DNA from: an uncultured Eubacteriales bacterium
GTDB lineage: Bacteria > Bacillota > Clostridia > Oscillospirales > CAG-272
DNA length: 24,618 bases
Direction of reading: 5' to 3'
Assembly (NCBI GenBank): GCA_934394585.1
Contig: CAKRQU010000025.1
Location: 1-24,618 of the forward strand
Shown here in pieces: positions 14,481 through 22,625 of this stretch. The notes under the pieces were generated by a model. It saw only the letters and a program-made list of their open reading frames with translations, had not been told where the DNA came from and made no database searches. Every line of letters starts with the position of its first letter. The stretch's first letter is position 1. A program made the translations under genes and the position numbers.

Positions 14481-15169
14481 AAAGCCTCACCGACGTATGC
14501 GTGACGGATTTTCACAGCCATATAATACCGAGGCTCGACCATGGCAGCCGCGATGTGCAGACGAGTCTGTGGCAGATTTCGCAGGCGAAAAAGGCGGGAA
14601 TTTCACGCATAGTGGCGTCGTCGCATTTCTATGCGAATGTGACCGATGTGAATACTTTTCTTTCGCGCAGAGAGCGCTGCCTTGCAGAGCTGAAAAAAGC
14701 TCTCGGAGCGGATGCTCCCGAGATTATTCCGGGGGCGGAGGTTCTCATTTTCGAAAATCTGCATGAAATGCCGAATATAGAAAAACTGTGCGTGGGAAAT
14801 ACAAATGTATTTCTCGCGGAAATCCCTTTCAGCTCTGTCGATGAAAGCATAGCGGAAACGGTGCGCGGGATAATTTCGCGCGGGATTTTTGTCGTTCTCG
14901 CCCATGCCGACAGGTATGACGTGAGCATCATAGACGCCTGCCTCGACGCGGGCGCGAAAATACAGCTCAATGCCGACGGCATTCTCTCGCACAAAACGAG
15001 AAAGCAGTGCCTGCGATGGGCGGATGACGGCGATGTTTACGCCATAGGCAGCGACATCCACGGAAAAGGGAAGAATTATACTTATTTTACAAAAGCGATG
15101 AAAATTCTCGGCAAAAGAGCCGACGACATATTTGCAAAGACGGATTCTTTGCTTTCAAAAACATTTTAA
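14477..15169 (+). CDS. PHP-family protein-tyrosine phosphatase (CpsB/YwqE type)
   Basis: This is a metal-dependent phosphatase that should dephosphorylate the kinase encoded just upstream. The 230 residues keep the main PHP ligands seen in CpsB/YwqE: HSH in DFHSHIIP, a His in ASSHFY, Glu in PGAEV, His in AHADRY and the final SDIH. Compared with the usual DDG after the first motif, this protein has Asp-His-Gly, and the usual TPHH is SSHF. It starts inside the kinase stop codon and is followed by a terminator, so kinase and phosphatase are translationally coupled. It is somewhat shorter than the 250-residue relatives. Confidence 0.88.
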   Translation: MKSLTDVCVTDFHSHIIPRLDHGSRDVQTSLWQISQAKKAGISRIVASSHFYANVTDVNTFLSRRERCLAELKKALGADAPEIIPGAEVLIFENLHEMPNIEKLCVGNTNVFLAEIPFSSVDESIAETVRGIISRGIFVVLAHADRYDVSIIDACLDAGAKIQLNADGILSHKTRKQCLRWADDGDVYAIGSDIHGKGKNYTYFTKAMKILGKRADDIFAKTDSLLSKTF

Positions 15170-15201
15170 AGCTGTCTTTCTGCGGAAATGACAGCTTTTT
15201 T
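15168..15201 (+). terminator. terminator after the phosphatase gene
   Basis: AAAGCTGTC (15168-15176) and GACAGCTTT (15190-15198) form a 9-bp stem with a 13-nt loop, followed by TTT. It ends the modulator-kinase-phosphatase operon directly at the stop codon. Confidence 0.85.
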
Positions 15202-15212
15202 CGGGGAAGTTT

Positions 15213-15956
15213 ATGGAAAATATCAGAATAATCGACGCGAAAGACGCTGGCGAAGCCGTAATTACGCTTTGGGAAGAGGCTTTCGGCGATACGCGGGAAG
15301 AAATAAAGCGTTTCTTTGCCGCGGCGGGAAATTCGCGTATCGTCTGCCTTGAAGATGGAGGCAAATTGCAGGGAATGGCTGTTCTCATTCCCGTGACGGT
15401 GCGCGGTCTTGCTTCATATTACGGCTATGCGGTCTGCACGGGAAAGGACTATCGGAAAAAGGGCATATGCAGGAAGCTTCACAGCGAAATATTCCGCCTT
15501 TGCAAAGAGGAAGGCAGGGGATATATACTGCATCCCGCAGAGCCGGAGCTTTTTGATATGTACGAAAAATTCGGCATGACAGTATGCGGATACTGCGGCG
15601 AAAAATATATTGCCGCGGCAGAAGGAAAATATGCTTTCCGCCGCGCTAATACGGCTGATGTTTTACGCCTCGGATGCGATACGAAATGGGAAAGTGCGAT
15701 GGCACAGTATGCGCTCGGCGCGGAGGGAGCCGTATGCGCCGTGAGCGAAAGCGGCGCTTTCATCTACGGGGAAAAGGACGGCGATATCTTTTGTGTTTCG
15801 TATTGTTCCGGTGCTTCGGATGAGGAAATAGCGGCGCTATGCACGCTGTGCTCGTGCCGCGGTGCAAAAGTACTCACGCGAGAGGGAAATATACCGTATC
15901 TTTGCGGTTTCAATATTCCTTTTTGTGATATTTATATTGATTTTACTTTCGAATGA
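15213..15956 (+). CDS. GNAT-family N-acetyltransferase
   Basis: The 247-residue protein has a GNAT core in its N-terminal half. The acetyl-CoA binding motif A lies around YGYAVCTGKDYRKKGICRKL (about 70-90) and the later LFDMYEKFGM segment fits motif B. The C-terminal half (about 135-247) is a second, degenerate domain, as in two-domain GNATs of the Eis-like or sterol-carrier-linked type. The substrate cannot be told. GGGGAAG stands before the ATG. The gene starts just after a terminator and the phosphorylase gene begins 11 bp after its stop, so these two are probably co-transcribed. Confidence 0.8.
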   Translation: MENIRIIDAKDAGEAVITLWEEAFGDTREEIKRFFAAAGNSRIVCLEDGGKLQGMAVLIPVTVRGLASYYGYAVCTGKDYRKKGICRKLHSEIFRLCKEEGRGYILHPAEPELFDMYEKFGMTVCGYCGEKYIAAAEGKYAFRRANTADVLRLGCDTKWESAMAQYALGAEGAVCAVSESGAFIYGEKDGDIFCVSYCSGASDEEIAALCTLCSCRGAKVLTREGNIPYLCGFNIPFCDIYIDFTFE

Positions 15957-15967
15957 GGAGAATGAAA

Positions 15968-18871
15968 ATGGTTTTCACAAAAGAAAATGCAAGAGAATAC
16001 GAAAATCTGCCGAAAAAAAGGCTGAAGGAGCTTTTTTCGGCGTTGATTTCGGGCGAGAGCTGCGCCACGCCGCTCGATATGAAATGCGAAAAAATTATCG
16101 GTGCATGCGGGATGAAATTTTATGCGCCTGTTTCGGATTATCTGATGAATACGCCAGAAATATTTGCCTTTGTTTATTCGTTTGACGAGAGCGCAATATT
16201 TGTTTTTGCCGATGGCGGCGTGCGCTTCTTTACGGAAAGCGTGGAAAAACCGCTCCCCGCGGATATAGCGGCTACGGCTCTTTCCGTTTATGATACGGTG
16301 ATGAAAAGCGGCGGATATATCGGCGACGAGGGCGAGCATGTGATAGACCTGATGGGCGAAAAGATAGGCACGCATTTCGATGTAAATCTGCTCATAGGAA
16401 ACAGGATAGGCTTTGATTCTCCGATGCTCACCACGCCGAAAGGCGCGCTTGATTCTCTCGGCAGGGGTTCTTTCCGCGCGGGTGCGGCAAGGCAGGTTAC
16501 TGCTACGAGATATTCATTGACGCCCGAATACAACGGCGAACCTGTAAACCGTCAGTTTTATATAACCGAAAACGGCAGGCAGATTTTTTATTCCGCAGAT
16601 GTGAAAACGAATGTGAAAAGCGCCGTTTGCCGTCATTTCAGAAATTACACGGAGATAACTTACGAAACGCAGTGTTCTCTGAAAATAACGCGCACGATAT
16701 TTATTCTGCCGCATTATGAGGGAATGCCCGACGCCACGGAAGCGCAGCGGGTAAAAATAGAAAACAACAGCGGCAAAGATCGCGATCTGCACATAGTTTT
16801 CACGGGTATGTTCGGTCTGGCTTCCCCCGAATCGGCAATGAACGATATAATTTACGCGAGCGTGACATGGGAAAGCGGGCTTGTCACGGCAGACGGAAAG
16901 GCGATAGCTGTTTCGCCCTCGCCGCATCCGGGATATCTGCGCCCGAATAAACGCTTTGCCCTGATAATCGACGGGAAGGGCGAAACGCTTGATTCTTATA
17001 CGGCAAATTATATAGATTTTATCGGAAACGGCACTATAGAAAAGCCACAGCGGGTTGCGTGCCTCGCTTCCGTGCCGGTCACAAAAATGGTTTCGTTTTA
17101 CGCGATGGGAAAGCGCATAAAAGCGGCGGCACACGGCAAAGCCGAGGTATCCGCCTTTACGGGATATCTTTTCGACAGAAGCGGCGACGGCAGACTTTTT
17201 GATTCGATTTATACACTTGTAGAAAAATGCAAAACCCCTGTCGCGCTTGAAAAAACGCTCGATGATATAAAGCGCTTCGGCGCGTCTTACGCGGGATTTC
17301 TGAAGCTGGAGTCCGGCGACAGGGATTTCGATACTTATGTGAATAACAACCTGCCTTTTCAGGTTTATTATCAGTCGTATGTGTCGCGTTCGTTTGCATG
17401 GACACAAAAAGCATATCGCGAAATAGGCTTCCGCGAGATACAGGATATGTATGCTTCGCTTTACTATATAATCGGCATGGGCGAAAAAAAGCTGGCGCGC
17501 GAAATGCTCGGCGAATGGATAAAAAACGTATACGAAATGGGTTATGCAAACCACAATTTCTACGAAACGGGAAAAGAGCCGGGCGTTTGCTCGGATGACG
17601 GACTGTGGCTCGCGCAGGCTGTCTATCGCTATGTTTCGCTCACGGGAGATAAGAATTTTCTTTTTGAGGAATTTCCCATCGCGGGAAGCGATAAAAAGAG
17701 GACGGTATTTGATACGCTTATCGCCACGGTCACATACAGCGGGAAAATATCCGTGGGAACTCACGGGCTTCCTCTGCTCGACCGCGCCGACTGGAATGAC
17801 TGCCTGAAGCTGGATAACGACTGGATAAGCGGACCCGAAAAGGAAAAACTGTATGCAGAGCAGCTTTCGCGCGGCGGAAAATACGGTGACAGGCTCGATA
17901 TCGACCTTTCCGAAAGCGTGATGAACGCATTCCTTTTGAAAATAGCTTACGATGAGATAGCGGAAATGGCGCGCGCGACAGGAAAGGAAAACATCGCCGA
18001 CGAGATTTCTCGCGAATGCGAAAAGCTTTGCGAAAATATAGAAAAGCATTGCTGGAAAGGCGATTTCTTTGCGCGGGCTTTGCTCGGCGGAAAGAGGGAA
18101 GGCGGCTATACCTATCTCGGTGCGGGCGGCGACGGACTCAGCTCGGATCCTGCCATAGACGGCTCGTATTTTCTCAATTCGTTTTCATGGTCGATTCTTT
18201 CCGGCATAGCGAGTGAAGGGCAGATATCGGCAATGCTGGAAAAAATAAATGCGCATCTCGTTTGCGATGCGGGCGTAAAGCTTTGCACGCCGTGCGCTCT
18301 CGGCAAACTAGCATCGGGAAATGCTTCGGATTCATATTTCCCCGGGGACCGCGAAAACGGCGGTACTTTCAAGCACGCGGCTATGATGGCGGCTTGTGCG
18401 GCTTTCCGTGCAGCCAAAAATGTAAAAAGCGACGATCTGGCAAAAGCTCTTTCGGAATTTGCTTATTTTGCGCTGGAAAGCGTGCTTCCGTACAAAACAT
18501 TGCTTCATCCGTACAAAACAAAGGGAAATCCGCGTTTCTGCACGCAGTATAACAACAGCATAACGGGCGAAAATATAGGTCCCATGCTTTCGGGAACGGC
18601 AAGCTGGCTGAACCTGACGCTGATGGAGTTGATAGGCTTGGAATTCCGCTCCGACGATATCGTTTTTTCGCCTGTGCTTCCTTTTGATCTCGAAAATATG
18701 AAATACACCGTAAACAGCGACGGGACGCAGTTTATCGTCCGCATAGAAAAGAATAAAGACTTTGCGAGGGCAGGCGAAAATGCGAAAATGACTTTTGACG
18801 GCGTGGCTTTCGACAGGAAAACGAAATGCCCGCACGACAAAAAGGTACATGAAATAAATATAATACTGTAA
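15968..18871 (+). CDS. GH94-type glycoside phosphorylase
   Basis: Family GH94 enzymes reversibly phosphorolyse beta-linked glucosides to a sugar 1-phosphate; members act on cellobiose, cellodextrin, chitobiose, laminaribiose or beta-1,2-glucans. The 967-residue protein has an N-terminal beta-sandwich region and an (alpha/alpha)6 catalytic domain. Recognisable GH94 motifs are CSDDGLWLAQAV, RADWNDCLKL (Asp at 608 and 611, one of them the expected catalytic acid), FLNSFSWSILSGIAS, PGDRENGGTFKHAA and SGTASWLNLTLMEL. There is no signal peptide, so it acts in the cytoplasm on imported or recycled oligosaccharides. Of three in-frame ATGs (15953, 15962, 15968) the last has GAGGAG at the best distance. 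The exact substrate cannot be read from the sequence. A terminator follows. Confidence 0.85.
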   Translation: MVFTKENAREYENLPKKRLKELFSALISGESCATPLDMKCEKIIGACGMKFYAPVSDYLMNTPEIFAFVYSFDESAIFVFADGGVRFFTESVEKPLPADIAATALSVYDTVMKSGGYIGDEGEHVIDLMGEKIGTHFDVNLLIGNRIGFDSPMLTTPKGALDSLGRGSFRAGAARQVTATRYSLTPEYNGEPVNRQFYITENGRQIFYSADVKTNVKSAVCRHFRNYTEITYETQCSLKITRTIFILPHYEGMPDATEAQRVKIENNSGKDRDLHIVFTGMFGLASPESAMNDIIYASVTWESGLVTADGKAIAVSPSPHPGYLRPNKRFALIIDGKGETLDSYTANYIDFIGNGTIEKPQRVACLASVPVTKMVSFYAMGKRIKAAAHGKAEVSAFTGYLFDRSGDGRLFDSIYTLVEKCKTPVALEKTLDDIKRFGASYAGFLKLESGDRDFDTYVNNNLPFQVYYQSYVSRSFAWTQKAYREIGFREIQDMYASLYYIIGMGEKKLAREMLGEWIKNVYEMGYANHNFYETGKEPGVCSDDGLWLAQAVYRYVSLTGDKNFLFEEFPIAGSDKKRTVFDTLIATVTYSGKISVGTHGLPLLDRADWNDCLKLDNDWISGPEKEKLYAEQLSRGGKYGDRLDIDLSESVMNAFLLKIAYDEIAEMARATGKENIADEISRECEKLCENIEKHCWKGDFFARALLGGKREGGYTYLGAGGDGLSSDPAIDGSYFLNSFSWSILSGIASEGQISAMLEKINAHLVCDAGVKLCTPCALGKLASGNASDSYFPGDRENGGTFKHAAMMAACAAFRAAKNVKSDDLAKALSEFAYFALESVLPYKTLLHPYKTKGNPRFCTQYNNSITGENIGPMLSGTASWLNLTLMELIGLEFRSDDIVFSPVLPFDLENMKYTVNSDGTQFIVRIEKNKDFARAGENAKMTFDGVAFDRKTKCPHDKKVHEINIIL

Positions 18872-18877
18872 AGCGGC

Positions 18878-18912
18878 AGCCACCGATATCCCGTCGGTGG
18901 CTTTGTGCTTTT
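18878..18912 (+). terminator. terminator after the GH94 gene
   Basis: AGCCACCGA (18878-18886) and TCGGTGGCT (18894-18902) form a 9-bp stem with a 7-nt loop, followed by a moderately T-rich TTGTGCTTTT. The structured repeat element begins at once after it. Confidence 0.75.
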
Positions 18913-19597
18913 CATAAAAGCGTGGAAAAGAAGCGGGCGGCTTTGCCGCCCGTGCTCTTTTTCTTTTCCAAAAGAAACAAAAGTTACTTTGCCCCCGCGA
19001 GTGGACGAAGGTGTACTTTTGCGTGACCAAAAGTACCAAAAGTCAAAAAGAGGAAAGAATTCCTCTTTTAAACACCTTCTGTCGCCTCGCGGCGACCAGT
19101 GCGAACACACTGCCCCGATAGTCCGACCACAGACTAAACCGAAAGTATGGTTCAGACCCCCGCTTAACACGGACTTTAGTTTGCTCAAGCCAGAACTAAA
19201 CTTTCCCCGACTTGATATCCATCAAGTCATGCTCGCACGGGTGGAGTTTAGCCTATAGAGGGAAGCATAGCTAAAGCCACGGCGGGAGCCTACCCACCCC
19301 GTCGAATCTGCTCGCTTTTTGCGGGATACTATGTTCGCACGCGCGGTATGGCTGATGATGTGATGAGAGATAGACAAAAGCTTTTTGATTTTGCTATATA
19401 TAGTACATACTTGCCGCGCATTACTTTCCGCGACTAACTCGACGGGGTGCGAGGTAGTTTGCAAAGGAGGGCGAGGAGCCTTCCTTTGATGACTTTTCCC
19501 GCGATTTTGGTCATTCAAAAGCGCGATCGTTTCCCCATAAGGGATAAAGTAACTTTTTGGTACTTTTCTTCAAAAGTACACCACCACACGCCAAAAA
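18907..19597. repeat. non-coding structured element with inverted arms (copy 1)
   Basis: This 690-bp stretch has no supportable gene. It lies exactly between the terminator of the GH94 gene and that of the opposite lipoprotein gene. The left arm contains an 8-bp hairpin CGGGCGGC/GCCGCCCG (18934-18952), GTACTTTTG/CAAAAGTAC (19013-19021/19028-19036) and AAAAGAGGAA/TTCCTCTTTT (19046-19055/19060-19069). The right arm, read on the minus strand, repeats the same order of motifs, including GTTACTTT, a CTTTTGAATGACCAAAA hairpin (19500-19525) and an outermost GTACTTTT/AAAAGTAC hairpin (19560-19579). Bases 19453-19503 are identical, in reverse orientation, to the last 51 bases of the window. An inner inverted repeat encloses 19306-19438. 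Confidence 0.75.
19290..19457. repeat. inner inverted repeat within the element
   Basis: CTACCCACCCCGTCGA (19290-19305) is inverted as TCGACGGGGTGCGAGGTAG (19439-19457), with one 3-base gap. The 133 bp between them are AT-richer and contain no gene. The arrangement suggests a second, nested unit inside the larger element. Confidence 0.6.
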
Positions 19598-19627
19598 CAG
19601 CCCCGTGAGCTTTGGCTCACGGGGCTG
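19593..19627 (-). terminator. terminator of the lipoprotein/ABC operon
   Basis: A 13-bp perfect stem (19598-19610 with 19615-19627, loop TTTG) is built from CAGCCCCGTGAGC and its complement. On the minus strand TTTTT follows (complement of 19593-19597). It ends the operon directly after the lipoprotein stop. Confidence 0.9.
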
Positions 19628-19639
19628 CTTCCGTTTTAA

Positions 19640-20836
19640 TCAGTTGCGATATGAATCCACTATCTCAAGCAGATGCGCGTTTGGTTTTAAATTTTCGTCA
19701 AAAAGCGTATCGACTGTTTCACCGAAAAGATAATACATAGATACGGAGCCTATCGCGCCGATATCGATTGTACCGCCTGTTCCGCTGTCCTCTATTATGC
19801 AGAGGAGAATGCCGCCATTTGAAGACAAATATACTGAAAAATCATCTTCCTCATAAAGCAGCGTTGCTTCGTTACCCGAAATTATATCATCTCCGCCGAA
19901 AGGATCATTTTTACCGTAGTCGGAAAAATCTATTTCCTTATACGAATCGAGGTCTGCGGGCGCCGGAACCACATAGTCTTCTCCGACTACGGCGAAATCC
20001 ACATCCAGATCAAGCCCCAGTTTTGCGCTGTATTCTTCATTCAATTTGGCATTTACGGCAACATTGAGCTTGAAATTTGTCACATTGTTGTCTTTATCCA
20101 CCGTGATGGAAACTTCGGTTTTGTCGAAATCAAAGAAATCACTTTCATAGATTGAATTGTAATAATCATCGCCATTTTCGCTTTCCGAGTCGGAATCGAA
20201 TATTTCGCAAAGCAATTTTATTACGGCTACAGAAGCTTTTTTACCGTCTACCGTTACTTTTGCCGTGAGAGAACCGTCGCGTCCGTTTTTGAGCGAGGCG
20301 GATTTTATCATGCTTTCATCGAAAAATATGAGATTTCGCATATCGGCGAAATTGAGGGCGGGCAGGGAAGAAAATTCATCCACATCGGTTTTCATTTTTG
20401 TATTGTATTTTTCTTCGCCGAAATTGCCGGATGTGTATGTATAGCCGTCATTGTAATAAAACGACATATTCAGATTGCTTGCTCCGAAAAAGTCCGCTCC
20501 TCGTATCACGGTGGAAATCTGAGATTCGTCTATGTCAAGCCCCATATCGAAATATGCGCTGGGATTATTTTTGTCGGTTATATTAAAGCGTGCCGTGGCT
20601 TTTGCGGGAAGCTCTATCGAAATAAACGACATGGCATTTACGCTCATGGATGCTTTTATTTTCATCTGAGCATCGAGCGCGGTGGCTACGGAAATTTTAT
20701 TTACGCCCTCGAGTATTCTTTCCGATATGGAAGCGAGAGCTTCCTGCGATATGAAAATATTTGCGCAGGAGCAGCACATCACGGCTACCATGGAAAATAC
20801 GAGTAAAAGAGATATTGCGGAAATTATTTTTTTCAT
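19640..20836 (-). CDS. putative secreted or lipid-anchored protein, unknown function
   Basis: The 398-residue protein starts MKKIISAISLLLVFSMVAVM followed by CCSC. This is a clear signal peptide with cysteines where a lipobox would lie, although it does not match the strict consensus. The mature part is acidic and rich in Asp, Asn, Ser and beta-type strands. Several segments read like a lipid- or ligand-binding barrel (KIKASMSVNAMSFISIEL, KTEVSITVDKDNNVTNFKL), a layout seen in Firmicutes lipoproteins of the LppX/DUF6612 style; this is only a resemblance. It follows the ABC permease by 18 bp and shares its operon and terminator, so it may be a sensor or accessory protein for that transporter. 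Confidence 0.7.
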   Translation of the reverse strand: MKKIISAISLLLVFSMVAVMCCSCANIFISQEALASISERILEGVNKISVATALDAQMKIKASMSVNAMSFISIELPAKATARFNITDKNNPSAYFDMGLDIDESQISTVIRGADFFGASNLNMSFYYNDGYTYTSGNFGEEKYNTKMKTDVDEFSSLPALNFADMRNLIFFDESMIKSASLKNGRDGSLTAKVTVDGKKASVAVIKLLCEIFDSDSESENGDDYYNSIYESDFFDFDKTEVSITVDKDNNVTNFKLNVAVNAKLNEEYSAKLGLDLDVDFAVVGEDYVVPAPADLDSYKEIDFSDYGKNDPFGGDDIISGNEATLLYEEDDFSVYLSSNGGILLCIIEDSGTGGTIDIGAIGSVSMYYLFGETVDTLFDENLKPNAHLLEIVDSYRN

Positions 20837-20854
20837 TATTTCACCCCTCGGAAA

Positions 20855-21646
20855 TTATTTGCTTATTTCTTTGCGGCGCACGACAAGCAAAGCGCCGCCG
20901 AAAGAAAGAACGAAAAGTAACAGAGAAGAAATCGGCAGGCAGCTGAAATCTATTTTTACAAACTGACCTATGCCGACGCTGTCCGCAAAATTTGCCACGA
21001 TAACTTTCATATATGCAAAAGGCGGATACCAACCCATGATGAAAGAGGAAAGCTCCGTGAGTTTATTGTTTATCGCAGGGAGCAAGCATACAATGAGCGC
21101 GAGAAACGGGTTTGAAACAAATGTGCCTATCACTATCGCCATGCGCATTTTGCAAAGCGTGGAAATGAGTATATGCAGATTCAGCGTGGCAAAGCAGGAA
21201 AGGAGCATATTGAACAATGTATTCAGTTGCAGAGCAGAGAACAGCGGACCGGAAAAATCGGTGACATACAGGCTTCCCACGAGAAATCCCACGATCAGCG
21301 AAACCGCAAATATAAATACATGAAATATCATGAGCACGATATATTTCGAAAGGAAAACCTTTGTTCTGGAATAACCTCTCGAAACCACATTCGACATCAC
21401 GCTGCCGGGGGAATAATCGGGGCAGATAAAATTCGGCGTGATCCATGTCACGAGGAATATCACATAGAGGAAGAAAACCGTATTGAAAAGATTGCCCGCG
21501 AGTAAACCGATGGTTTTATTTTCTATGCTTGCCCTGCCCAGTAAAAGCGCATTTGTTATCGCGAAAAATGTAAATATCGCGGTGATTACATATATCAGTT
21601 TTGATCCGAACATCCTGCGCAGTTCAAATTTTATAAGTCTGCCCAT
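20855..21646 (-). CDS. ABC-2 type transporter permease
   Basis: The 263-residue protein has six predicted membrane segments: about 17-37, 55-75, 106-128, 145-165, 175-197 and 235-255. This is the usual layout of an ABC-2 permease of the bacitracin/lantibiotic-exporter type. The N-terminus (MGRLIKFELRRMFGSKLIYVI) is typical. Its start codon shares one base with the stop of the ATPase gene, and GGAGGTG lies upstream, so the two are translationally coupled. It would form the membrane part of a homodimeric exporter or membrane-stress resistance system; the substrate is unknown. Confidence 0.88.
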   Translation of the reverse strand: MGRLIKFELRRMFGSKLIYVITAIFTFFAITNALLLGRASIENKTIGLLAGNLFNTVFFLYVIFLVTWITPNFICPDYSPGSVMSNVVSRGYSRTKVFLSKYIVLMIFHVFIFAVSLIVGFLVGSLYVTDFSGPLFSALQLNTLFNMLLSCFATLNLHILISTLCKMRMAIVIGTFVSNPFLALIVCLLPAINNKLTELSSFIMGWYPPFAYMKVIVANFADSVGIGQFVKIDFSCLPISSLLLFVLSFGGALLVVRRKEISK

Positions 21647-22548
21647 CAGCCCTCACCTCCCATCATTTTGATGAAGTAATCTTCCATGCCTTCGGTGACG
21701 CTTTCTATCGCGCTGACGGAAAATCCGTTTTCAAAAAGCTTTTTGTTTATCGCGGCGCTTTCAGCCGTATGACCGGAAACAAAAACGTATTCGTTTTCCG
21801 CGCGGACATTTTCTTTTCCGTAGGTTCCGGAAAGCAAATCCACGGCGTTTTCGGGATTATCCACGGTTATTTTCAGCGTGCGCATACATTTTGCTTTGAG
21901 ATCATTTGCGGATATTTCTTCTACGAGGGCGCCGTCCTTTATTATGCCGTATTTTGTTACTACTTTGGAAAGCTCATCGAGCAGATGGCTGGATATAAGG
22001 AATGTTATGCCTTTTTCGTGATTGAGCTTCAGTATCAGATCGCGCATTTCTTTTATGCCCTCGGGATCGAGCCCGTTTACGGGTTCATCGAGGATGATAA
22101 ATTCGGGATTGCCGAGCAGAGCTATTGCTATGCCGAGTCTTTGCTTCATACCGAAAGAAAATTTTTCGGCTTTTTTCTTTCCCGTATCCGTGAGGGAAAC
22201 GGCTTCCAGCGCCGCTTCTATATCATTGTCATCGGCGCCGTAAAGAATGGCGAAACGCTTCATATTTTCCCACGCGGAGCATTTTTTGAAAAACGAAGGC
22301 GCTTCTATGAGCGAGCCGACGCGCGAAAGATTTTTTTCGGAAAAGGTTTTTTCGGAAAAAAGCTCTATTTCGCCGCTGTCGGGGAAAATAAGATTCAGTA
22401 CAAGACGCATCAGCGTCGTTTTGCCGGCGCCGTTTTTACCGATAAAACCGTATATGTCGCCTTTCTCTATTGTCATCGAAATATCATTTACGGCGAGGCG
22501 ATTGCCGAAAGATTTTTTCAGATGTTCTGTTTTCAGAACAATTTCCAT
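21646..22548 (-). CDS. ABC transporter ATP-binding protein (BcrA-like)
   Basis: The 300-residue ATPase shows Walker A GKNGAGKT (37-44), the ABC signature FSFGMKQR, Walker B FIILDEPVNGLDP and the H-loop in LISSH. The C-terminal 80 residues are the extra domain common to BcrA/LnoB-type ATPases, which power peptide-antibiotic or bacteriocin resistance exporters. It is the first gene of a three-gene minus-strand operon (ATPase, permease, lipoprotein) with a perfect promoter and a GGGAGGG ribosome binding site. No two-component system is adjacent. Confidence 0.93.
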   Translation of the reverse strand: MEIVLKTEHLKKSFGNRLAVNDISMTIEKGDIYGFIGKNGAGKTTLMRLVLNLIFPDSGEIELFSEKTFSEKNLSRVGSLIEAPSFFKKCSAWENMKRFAILYGADDNDIEAALEAVSLTDTGKKKAEKFSFGMKQRLGIAIALLGNPEFIILDEPVNGLDPEGIKEMRDLILKLNHEKGITFLISSHLLDELSKVVTKYGIIKDGALVEEISANDLKAKCMRTLKITVDNPENAVDLLSGTYGKENVRAENEYVFVSGHTAESAAINKKLFENGFSVSAIESVTEGMEDYFIKMMGGEG

Positions 22549-22580
22549 TTGATGCCCTCCCTTGAATGTATATTAAATAT

Positions 22581-22609
22581 ATTATATAATATATTGGCGC
22601 GCTTGTCAA
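22581..22609 (-). promoter_or_regulatory. consensus promoter of the ABC operon
   Basis: On the minus strand a perfect TTGACA (22604-22609) and a perfect TATAAT (22581-22586) are separated by 17 bases. The -10 region sits in an AT-only palindromic stretch of ATATTATATAATATAT type, which could also be a regulator site. Confidence 0.9.
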
Positions 22610-22625
22610 TAAAGTGATAAAAATT

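Noticed and set aside
16514..18049. Minus-strand open frame of 511 codons opposite the GH94 gene
   Set aside because: Long antisense frames arise from the codon pattern of the real gene; motifs of GH94 lie on the plus strand and no start signals support the reverse.
18505..19188. Minus-strand open frame of 227 codons
   Set aside because: Its start lies in the structured element and its end in the GH94 gene on the other strand; composition and lack of a binding site mark it as a chance frame.
18905..19258. Plus-strand open frame of 117 codons in the element
   Set aside because: No ribosome binding site, crosses several hairpins, and the sequence in copy 2 does not keep the frame.
19222..19518. 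Minus-strand open frame of 98 codons
   Set aside because: It lies inside the repeat element, has no expression signals, and shows no recognisable domain.
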